DNA from: Chloroflexota bacterium
GTDB taxonomy: Bacteria > Chloroflexota > Dehalococcoidia > Dehalococcoidales > UBA2162
Length of the DNA: 5,060 nt
Direction of reading: 5' to 3'
Assembly: GCA_016202525.1 (NCBI GenBank)
Contig: JACQOM010000159.1
Location: 1-5,060 of the forward strand
Under the pieces are notes generated by a model that was not told the DNA's origin, did not search any database, and was given only the letters and a program-made list of their open reading frames with translations. This document shows positions 1 through 4,776 of the stretch, in pieces. The position numbers were made by a program, and so were the translations under genes. Numbering within the stretch: position 1 is the first letter of the stretch; each line of letters begins with the position of its first letter.

Positions 1-78
1 CGATTGATTAGTGTGTAATACTTAAACAATACATAGAAGCAATCCCAGCACCATGACCAGCCGGGTCTGACGCTGACT

Positions 79-99
79 AGGAGCAGCAAACTGAATTTG
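79..99 (+). promoter_or_regulatory. Ribosome binding site and non-ATG start of the STT3 gene
   Basis: AGGAG at 79-83 is the only good Shine-Dalgarno match before the gene. The reading frame is open back to a TAG at 34-36 and contains no ATG until residue 50, so the start must be a non-ATG codon. TTG at 97 lies 13 bases after AGGAG, which is long. CTG at 91 would lie at the better distance of 7 bases but is a rare start codon. TTG is preferred, and the first hydrophobic helix follows it directly. The ATG at 53 is in another frame and reaches a stop after five codons. Confidence 0.5.
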
Positions 100-2436
100 A
101 GCAAACTAAAACCGAGGTTAATTTGTGCTGTCCTGCTAGCTTTATTCTTTGGTGTTTCCCTGTGGCTTCGAGTCTATCTACCTTATGATAAAGTCTTCAG
201 CGGCGGCTGGATAAAGTTTACCGGTAACGATGCTTACTATTACATGCGTTTGGTCGATAATCTCATCCACAACTTCCCCCACCTCACTGGTTTTGACCCA
301 TACGCTATTTACCCTGATGGCTCCGGAGTCAGTAACATCAGCTTCTTTGGCCGGCTCCTTGCCGGCATTACCTGGGCAATTGGACTAGGGTCACCAAGCG
401 AACACCTGATTGATGTGGTCGGCGTTTATTTCCCGGCGATTCTGGGGGCGTTAACTATCATCCCGGTTTACTTCATCGGCAAAGAGTTATTCGGCCGCTG
501 GGCAGGGGTGCTCGCCGCTGGCTTAATCGCCATATTGCCCGGCGAGTTTCTGGGCCGGTCGATATTGGGCTTTACCGACCACCATATTGCTGAAACTTTG
601 TTCACCACTATAACCATGCTCTTCCTGATTCTGGCCATTAAGTCCGCCAGCCAAAAACAAATAACCTTCAGCCACCTTAAACGCCACGGCTGGACAACAA
701 GTGTGAAACCGGTTATTTATAGCTTGCTCGCCGGAATTTTTCTGGGAATCTACATCTTCACCTTTGCAGGAGCACTTCTTTTTGTCTTCCTCACCTTTCT
801 CTACTTTGTAATCCAGTTCATTATCGACCACCTGAAGAGTAAGTCCACTGATTATCTCTGCATGGTCGGTATTATCTTCTTTTTTACTACTCTGATTATA
901 TCCCTGCTGATTTCCCTGGGCATATTCTTTTTGGCTCCCTTGATTATCGCTTCACTGATGATGCCTATCTTGAACAGCATCTCCCGGCTAATGATAAACA
1001 GGCGAATAAAACCAACCTACTACCCTTTGACCATAATTGGAATAGGCCTGGCTGGACTGGGCATCTTATATCTTATTAACCCCGTGCTCATCAGTGCCAT
1101 GTTAAGTTCATTTTCTATCTTTCGTCCCACCGGCGCTTCTCTGACTACCATTGAAATGCAGCCCATCTTCCGTCCCTGGAGTGATTTACCCCTGGCGCTC
1201 GTCTGGGGCAATTTCAGCATCGGTTTTTTCCTCAGCATTATCGCACTCGGCATACTTATCTACCTTGTAATTAAGCAGGGTAACCCCGAAAAAAGCCTTC
1301 TAGTAGTATGGAGCCTGGTAATACTGGCAGCTACCATCGGGCAGCGCCGCTTTGCCTACTACTTTGCCGTCAATATCGCCGTACTCAGCGGCTACCTGAC
1401 ATGGCAAGCCCTACGCCTGGCTGGTTTCCAGGAAACAACCTCCGAACCTGCCGAAATAGCCAAAGATACAAAGAGGAAAAAGACTCCGCCCAGAGACCGC
1501 CACACCCGCACGATGCGCTATGTAAATGAAGCCCTGGCAGTGCTGATTGCTGTCCTCATCGTCTACTTACCCAATGTGGTAAAAATTTTCCCTAATATCC
1601 CGATGGCGATTGAAACCGCCAGTGAGGCACCGTTTACCGTTAGCAACGCCTGGGTCGACTCCATGTACTGGTTAAAGGCGAATACTCCGGAGCCTTTCGG
1701 TAACCCCGATTCCTACTATCAACCCAACAGGCCACTCGCGCCCGGAGAAAAGTATCAATACCCTGACTCTGCCTACGGCGTCATGGCATGGTGGGACTAT
1801 GGCTACTGGATTACCCGTATTGCCCACCGCATACCCAATGTTAACCCCAGCCAGAAACCCGGGCCGATAATCAATGTCGCCAACTTCTTTACCTCTCAGG
1901 ATGAAGACTCGGCTAACAAGATAAGACGGGAACTAGGCTCAGCCTATATAATTACTGATGTGGAGACAACCACCAGCAAATTCTGGGCAGTTGCTACCTG
2001 GGCACAAAAGGCACAGTCTGAGTTTTTTGATATCTACCTTGTCCCACAGGAAAACAAACTGACACCGGTACAACTTTTCTACCCTGAATACTATTATTCC
2101 ATAGTCACCAGGCTACATAACTTTAACGGCCAGGCAGTAACACCGACAAAGTCAATGGTTGTCTCTTTCCAAGAAAATTCCGACCAGCAGGGTAACCGCT
2201 ACAAGGTAATTACCAGCGCTCAGGAATTCGACAGCTATCAGAAGGCAACAGATTATATCGCAAGTCAGAACTCAACCAACTATAGAATAGTCGGCATCCA
2301 CCCATTCATCAGCCCGGTACCCTTGGAAGCACTGCAAAATTACCGGCTGATTTATAGTTCTCCCGATTCAGTAGCATTGCCCAATTTAGAGCCAGTTCCA
2401 GCAGTAAAAATCTTCGAGTATACCGGTACTAAATAA
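97..2436 (+). CDS. STT3/AglB-type oligosaccharyltransferase (GT66 family)
   Basis: Membrane enzyme that transfers a glycan from a lipid-pyrophosphate carrier to Asn in N-glycosylation sequons on the outer face of the membrane. Visible in the protein: a first helix near residues 8-28; GND-A-YYY with Asp45, the first metal-site acidic residue; D161-H-H-x-x-E166, the second acidic motif, in the form seen in archaeal AglB; TTIE ending at Glu353, the external-loop-5 TIxE/SVSE motif; QRRF at 416-419, with the Arg that in relatives contacts the lipid donor; WWDYG at 565-569, the sequon-binding signature; and a D621...K628 pair resembling the DK motif. Around 12-13 hydrophobic helices end near residue 496, followed by a soluble domain of about 280 residues. 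A strongly charged loop (445-474, Lys/Arg-rich, probably cytoplasmic) precedes the last helix. All catalytic elements are present and the length is normal for single-subunit enzymes. The start is TTG. No glycan-assembly neighbour lies in the window, so the glycan and targets are unknown. Confidence 0.93.
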   Translation: MSKLKPRLICAVLLALFFGVSLWLRVYLPYDKVFSGGWIKFTGNDAYYYMRLVDNLIHNFPHLTGFDPYAIYPDGSGVSNISFFGRLLAGITWAIGLGSPSEHLIDVVGVYFPAILGALTIIPVYFIGKELFGRWAGVLAAGLIAILPGEFLGRSILGFTDHHIAETLFTTITMLFLILAIKSASQKQITFSHLKRHGWTTSVKPVIYSLLAGIFLGIYIFTFAGALLFVFLTFLYFVIQFIIDHLKSKSTDYLCMVGIIFFFTTLIISLLISLGIFFLAPLIIASLMMPILNSISRLMINRRIKPTYYPLTIIGIGLAGLGILYLINPVLISAMLSSFSIFRPTGASLTTIEMQPIFRPWSDLPLALVWGNFSIGFFLSIIALGILIYLVIKQGNPEKSLLVVWSLVILAATIGQRRFAYYFAVNIAVLSGYLTWQALRLAGFQETTSEPAEIAKDTKRKKTPPRDRHTRTMRYVNEALAVLIAVLIVYLPNVVKIFPNIPMAIETASEAPFTVSNAWVDSMYWLKANTPEPFGNPDSYYQPNRPLAPGEKYQYPDSAYGVMAWWDYGYWITRIAHRIPNVNPSQKPGPIINVANFFTSQDEDSANKIRRELGSAYIITDVETTTSKFWAVATWAQKAQSEFFDIYLVPQENKLTPVQLFYPEYYYSIVTRLHNFNGQAVTPTKSMVVSFQENSDQQGNRYKVITSAQEFDSYQKATDYIASQNSTNYRIVGIHPFISPVPLEALQNYRLIYSSPDSVALPNLEPVPAVKIFEYTGTK

Positions 2437-2529
2437 GATAGAAAAATAGACGATAGTACTGGATAACACAACGAATAGTCAGCTGCAGTTATTAGTTCTA
2501 ATCCGGATACAAGCTTCAGTCTATACGGG

Positions 2530-2547
2530 GTATCAATAGGTGGTACT
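2530..2547 (+). repeat. 18-bp direct repeat, left copy
   Basis: GTATCAATAGGTGGTACT here matches GTATCAATAGGTAGTACT at 4576-4593 with one mismatch, in the same orientation. Both copies lie in short open stretches whose frame reads VSIG(G/S)T, and some looser similarity continues rightwards (GAG, then AT-rich, then TTAGTT). By rough estimate a match this good is unlikely by chance in 5 kb. It may mark two decayed copies of one older sequence or an ancient junction. Confidence 0.6.
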
Positions 2548-2548
2548 T

Positions 2549-2579
2549 TTGAAAATGAGATTTAGCTTAGTTTTATAGT
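2549..2579 (+). promoter_or_regulatory. Possible weak sigma-70-type promoter for the oxidoreductase
   Basis: TTGAAA at 2549-2554 (five of six consensus bases) is followed after 19 bases by TATAGT at 2574-2579 (five of six). The spacing is longer than optimal and the region is AT-rich, so chance matches are expected. If real, transcription would begin near 2586 and run through the pseudogene fragment into the oxidoreductase gene. Confidence 0.3.
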
Positions 2580-2596
2580 TCTTATGGAAACTTTCG

Positions 2597-2768
2597 AGCC
2601 TGCTGGATGCCGTGGTCAGCGGTGATTTACCGGCTGTAACGCGGTCAGAAAAGCAAAAGGCCTGAAATGTCTGGAAATTCCCAGAAGCCTGGCGGTCGGC
2701 GCCTTTATAGACTATGTCTGGAGAATGATGGGCACTGAAGAGGGCATCAAAAAATGCCCGACCAAGGA
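2597..2768 (+). repeat. Long direct repeat, copy 1 (in the pseudogene)
   Basis: Matches 3786-3958. The first 33 bases are identical. The next ~41 bases (2630-2670) hold one deletion and about ten substitutions. Then 94 bases (2671-2764) are identical again, after which similarity fades apart from a shared GGA. The centre-to-centre offset is about 1.19 kb, so recombination between the copies would delete or duplicate one gene length. Confidence 0.92.
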
Positions 2769-2777
2769 GTTTGAATG
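2764..2777 (+). promoter_or_regulatory. Strong ribosome binding site of the oxidoreductase, inside the remnant
   Basis: AAGGAG at 2764-2769 lies five bases before the ATG at 2775-2777. It is formed by the codons for Lys-Glu in the tail of the decayed upstream gene (CPTKEFE). This fixes the start of the intact gene and explains why this end of the remnant would be kept. Confidence 0.85.
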
Positions 2778-4067
2778 AAGATTGTAATTATTGGTGGTGG
2801 GGCGGCAGGTTTCAGCGCGGCTATGGTTGCCAGGAAAACAGGGGCAGACGAGGTCCTGGTTATTGAAAGAACGGACATGCTCGGCGGCATTGCACTGGTC
2901 GCCGGCATTGGTATCTTTGGCAATGGCGCCCTCGTCGGTCTGACTGAGGAGCGGGCTTTCGGGGGAGCCTCTCTATATGATGAGGTTTTCTATCCCATTG
3001 TCACACATGAACGCAGAAATGTCCCGGGACTTGGTACCACCATGCTTTACAATATCAATAAACTGGATGCCATGATGCAAAGCGTCCTTAAGCAAAACCG
3101 CATCGAGGTCATGCTGTCCAGAAAGGTCGTCGATACTGAAATAGTTGGACATACAATCAAAGCCGCGGTTCTTGAGGGCGGCAATGCGGTGAAAGGCGAC
3201 GTTTTTATCGATACTACCGGGTCATCGACCGGCATACCCGGCTGCACTCGGTTCGGTTACGGCTGTGTCGGTTGTATTTTGCGCTGCCCTACTTTCGGTA
3301 ACCCGCAAGGGGTGGCAGATAAAAAAGTAAAAACCATCACGGCAAAAAATGCTCTGGGAACACCCGGGCAGCTGGGCACTTCGGTCTTAATTCCCATTGT
3401 CAGCCTATCCGCAGAGTACCAGAAACAATTAAAAGCGCGGGGCTGGGTCTCGATAGCCGTACCCCCGGATGCGGTGCCCAATCAGGAAAGAGCCTTAAAA
3501 GCCGGCTCCCGCGGCATAGACACCATGAATCAGGAGTCGCTCAGGCAGAACCTGCTTATTCTCGATATCGGCGGCTACGTCAAAGTAACGGCTAACGGCT
3601 CAGCTCTATATGCTGGCTCTTTAAGAAAATTCCCCGGACTGGAGAATTCGACAATTGCCCAGCCTATGGCCGGGGCTAAAGGGCACCTCGTTTTTGGTCT
3701 GAGTATTGCACCGAGAAACAATGCCCTGGAAGTTGCATCCTTTGATAACCTTCTTTGTGCCGGGCTGAAAGCCGGAAACACCAACAGCCTGCTGGATGCC
3801 GTGGTCAGCGGTGATTTAGCCGGGTACAATGCGGTCAGAAAGGCAAAGAGACTGAAATGCCTGGAAATTCCCAGAAGCCTGGCGGTCGGCGCCTTTATAG
3901 ACTATGTCTGGAGAATGATGGGCACTGAAGAGGGCATCAAAAAATGCCCGACCATGGAAAACATCAATATCTTAAAATCGCTTGGTGTCTACCGGAAGAA
4001 AGCAGCCATACTCAAAGAAGTCGAAAAGGCAGGTCTGACTGGAATCTACTCCAGGCCGCTAAGTTAA
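2775..4067 (+). CDS. FAD-dependent oxidoreductase with Cys-rich insert
   Basis: Protein of 430 residues with a dinucleotide-binding fold of the FAD_oxidored/glutathione-reductase superfamily type. Visible: a beta strand followed by GGGAAG (7-12) and an acidic residue after the next strand (VIERTD), the ADP-binding Rossmann motif; FIDTTGSS near 148-155, the second FAD-contacting motif; and a C-terminal flavin segment, FDNLLCAGLKAG, then DAVVSGDLAGYNA (about 323-354). Four cysteines, C157, C164, C167 and C171, follow the second motif as C-x6-C-x2-C-x3-C-P, which could hold an iron-sulfur cluster or be redox-active. No signal peptide or membrane helix is seen, so it is probably cytoplasmic. Substrate and electron partner are unknown. 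The start is fixed by AAGGAG five bases upstream. The ATG overlaps the stop of a decayed paralogue. The last ~33 residues (398-430) have no counterpart in that remnant. The convergent neighbour ends 16 bases away. It could alternatively be annotated as an HdrA-like or fumarate-reductase-like flavoprotein; the general class is secure, the reaction is not. Confidence 0.85.
   Translation: MKIVIIGGGAAGFSAAMVARKTGADEVLVIERTDMLGGIALVAGIGIFGNGALVGLTEERAFGGASLYDEVFYPIVTHERRNVPGLGTTMLYNINKLDAMMQSVLKQNRIEVMLSRKVVDTEIVGHTIKAAVLEGGNAVKGDVFIDTTGSSTGIPGCTRFGYGCVGCILRCPTFGNPQGVADKKVKTITAKNALGTPGQLGTSVLIPIVSLSAEYQKQLKARGWVSIAVPPDAVPNQERALKAGSRGIDTMNQESLRQNLLILDIGGYVKVTANGSALYAGSLRKFPGLENSTIAQPMAGAKGHLVFGLSIAPRNNALEVASFDNLLCAGLKAGNTNSLLDAVVSGDLAGYNAVRKAKRLKCLEIPRSLAVGAFIDYVWRMMGTEEGIKKCPTMENINILKSLGVYRKKAAILKEVEKAGLTGIYSRPLS
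3786..3958 (+). repeat. Long direct repeat, copy 2 (inside the intact oxidoreductase)
   Basis: Codes for about residues 338-395 of the oxidoreductase and matches 2597-2768. It is in frame here, whereas copy 1 has a one-base deletion. In the diverged middle part about half of the changed codons are silent (for example AAG/AAA, TGC/TGT, AAT/AAC), which fits an origin as two once-functional paralogues. Confidence 0.92.
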
Positions 4068-4083
4068 ATTCGATTCGCCAGGG

Positions 4084-4527
4084 TTAGCCGTGTAGCATGT
4101 CCTCCAGTATCTTTGCGGAGTCTCTGACAAAGTCAGGGCAGACAGAAGTGAAAAGCTTCTTATCGCGAGCTTCAGCAACACCCTCAGATGTGCTTATATC
4201 ACAACCAAGAAGCTCTTTGCACGTCAGTGAGTTATGAAGCGTCTTGAATCTCTGATTAAACTCCCGCACGAGTCCATAGGTTTTATCTATGCTGGCACGC
4301 GGATTATCCGGTGATATCTCCTGTGACAACCCCAGCACCATGTAAGCGCCGGTGACTGCCCCGCATGTGTTACCGGTACGTCCCATTCCGCCGCCGAATC
4401 CCATCGCCACCTTAAGCGCCTTATCCCGCTCAAGCCCCAGTTCTTCACAGAAAACAGAGAGCACTGACTGAGCACAATTGATGCGGTGTTCCGTCATCAA
4501 GGCAGCGGCACTCTTAGATTTAGTCAT
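4084..4527 (-). CDS. C_GCAxxG_C_C family cysteine-motif protein
   Basis: Protein of 147 residues that fits the C_GCAxxG_C_C family of small, probably redox-active or metal-binding proteins, common in anaerobes and of unsettled function. Visible: NCAQSVLSVFC with C18 and C27; a Gly-rich run GFGGGMGRTG (43-52) leading into C55-G-A-V-T-G; LTCKELLGCD with C103 and C109; and C130-P-D-F-V near the C-terminus, followed by a short helix. The family's four conserved Cys positions are thus all filled (C18, C55, C103 or C109, C130). There is no signal peptide or membrane segment, so it is presumably cytoplasmic. The chosen ATG gives the usual ~17 residues before the first Cys. No Shine-Dalgarno site precedes it, and a TATAAT sits only nine bases upstream, so the mRNA may be leaderless. 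The gene converges on the FAD oxidoreductase gene with a 16-base gap, which permits but does not prove a shared redox role. Confidence 0.88.
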   Translation of the reverse strand: MTKSKSAAALMTEHRINCAQSVLSVFCEELGLERDKALKVAMGFGGGMGRTGNTCGAVTGAYMVLGLSQEISPDNPRASIDKTYGLVREFNQRFKTLHNSLTCKELLGCDISTSEGVAEARDKKLFTSVCPDFVRDSAKILEDMLHG

Positions 4528-4535
4528 GATGTTTC

Positions 4536-4564
4536 ATTATAGAATGTTGCAGAAGTTGCTGCAA
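4536..4564 (-). promoter_or_regulatory. Candidate promoter of the C_GCAxxG_C_C gene
   Basis: Reading the minus strand, TTGCAG (4564-4559, matching the first three bases of the -35 consensus) is separated by 17 bases from a perfect TATAAT (4541-4536). Transcription would start near 4529, two or three bases before the ATG at 4527, giving an essentially leaderless mRNA. This agrees with the absence of a ribosome binding site. Confidence 0.4.
4547..4564. promoter_or_regulatory. Palindrome TTGCAG-6-CTGCAA, possible operator
   Basis: Perfect six-base arms (4547-4552 and 4559-4564) are separated by AAGTTG. The palindrome covers the -35 element and part of the spacer of the candidate minus-strand promoter. 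A dimeric repressor bound here would block that promoter. The arms are short, so chance cannot be excluded. Confidence 0.3.
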
Positions 4565-4575
4565 GTGGAGCTGAA

Positions 4576-4593
4576 GTATCAATAGGTAGTACT
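4576..4593 (+). repeat. 18-bp direct repeat, right copy
   Basis: Seventeen of eighteen bases match the copy at 2530-2547, in the same orientation and reading frame. The two copies bracket the oxidoreductase remnant, the intact oxidoreductase gene and the cysteine-motif gene. Confidence 0.6.
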
Positions 4594-4711
4594 GGTAAGG
4601 ATTTTGAGCTAAATTTCCGTTTAGTTGGTCAGCCCTGGATTTCTGTTCGAAGCTTTTATTGACGCCACAATGCCACTTTCGGTAACAATTATAATGACTC
4701 AATGCACTGCC

Positions 4712-4740
4712 TTGACAGAAGCCGGATAGGGGCGTAAAAT
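4712..4740 (+). promoter_or_regulatory. Near-consensus sigma-70-type promoter
   Basis: A perfect -35 TTGACA (4712-4717), an ideal 17-base spacer and a -10 TAAAAT (4735-4740, five of six) lie upstream of the gene at 4774. Transcription would start near 4747, leaving a leader of about 27 bases that contains the ribosome site. This is the best promoter match in the window. Eight-base inverted arms TTTCGGTA (4677-4684) and TACCGAAA (4746-4753) flank it. Confidence 0.75.
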
Positions 4741-4760
4741 TTCGCTACCGAAACAGGAAA

Positions 4761-4776
4761 GGGAGGTGTGAGTATG
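4761..4776 (+). promoter_or_regulatory. Ribosome binding site of the 3'-end gene
   Basis: GGGAGGTG (4761-4768) lies five bases before the ATG at 4774-4776, ideal in sequence and distance. It fixes the start of an otherwise unrecognised gene. Confidence 0.85.

Larger units (their letters stand above)
2437..2774. other. Gene-free stretch with decayed sequence between the STT3 and oxidoreductase genes
   Basis: No intact gene is found in these 338 bases. The left part (2437-2590) is AT-rich. It contains a 28-codon open stretch bounded by TAG codons (2479-2562) that includes the peptide VSIGGT and has no start codon or ribosome site, and it carries the 18-bp repeat shared with 4576-4593. The right part (about 2586-2778) is a frameshifted remnant of a FAD oxidoreductase 3' end. 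I found no T-tailed hairpin that would end STT3 transcription. Confidence 0.7.
2586..2778 (+). pseudogene. Truncated, frameshifted 3' remnant of a second FAD oxidoreductase gene
   Basis: From 2597 the sequence repeats the 3' part of the intact oxidoreductase gene downstream (from 3786). It first reads SLLDAVVSGDL, equivalent to about residues 338-348. A one-base deletion near 2629 shifts the frame. It then resumes as NAVRKAKGLKCLEIP and continues to CPTKEFE and a TGA at 2776-2778. Weak similarity (GGAAAC) begins at 2586, with another one-base length difference before 2597. Nothing of the first ~335 codons, including the FAD-binding N-terminus, is present, so no functional enzyme can be made. 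The TGA overlaps the ATG of the intact gene as ATGA, the usual sign of translational coupling. The lost gene was therefore probably the first of a tandem, coupled pair and ended about 33 codons earlier than its surviving partner. A very short product from ATG 2725 is possible in frame but has no properly spaced ribosome site. Confidence 0.85.
4543..4662 (+). other. Short open stretch, possible gene remnant, with no start signal
   Basis: Between TAG (4540-4542) and TGA (4660-4662) lie 39 open codons. They read as a plausible protein tail: VAEVAASGAEVSIGST, then a segment ending QPWISVRSFY. No ATG, GTG or TTG with a ribosome site opens it, and it overlaps the minus-strand promoter region. It contains the right copy of the 18-bp repeat in the same frame as the left copy. 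It may be the end of a lost gene or chance; I do not recognise the family. Confidence 0.25.

Noticed and set aside
20..107. Minus-strand open stretch at the window start ending in a hydrophobic peptide (MVLGLLLCIV)
   Set aside because: Under 30 codons between stops, only about ten after its ATG, with no ribosome site and overlap with the STT3 start; probably chance.
523..1529. Several 70-100 codon frames on either strand inside the STT3 gene
   Set aside because: They lie wholly within a gene with conserved catalytic motifs, have no ribosome sites, and read as composition-driven shadows.
3047..3829. Minus-strand frames of 66-84 codons inside the oxidoreductase gene
   Set aside because: Shadows of the coding strand, with no start signals and no recognisable domain.
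4058..4088. GCTAA...TTAGC inverted pair between the convergent genes as a bidirectional terminator
   Set aside because: Arms of only five bases, a loop of about 21 bases and no T-tract; too weak to call.
3291..4686. Shared 12-mer ACTTTCGGTAAC at 3291-3302 and 4675-4686
   Set aside because: About one 12-mer match is expected by chance in a window of this size, and the flanks do not match.
4659..4695. TTGACG and TATAAT as an additional plus-strand promoter
   Set aside because: The elements are 25 bases apart, far beyond the usual 16-19, and a much better promoter lies just downstream.
4520..4702. 60-codon minus-strand frame just upstream of the cysteine-motif gene
   Set aside because: Its peptide is low-complexity (Leu/Gln/His-rich), it has no ribosome site, it overlaps the better-supported gene start by eight bases, and it runs through the proposed promoter.
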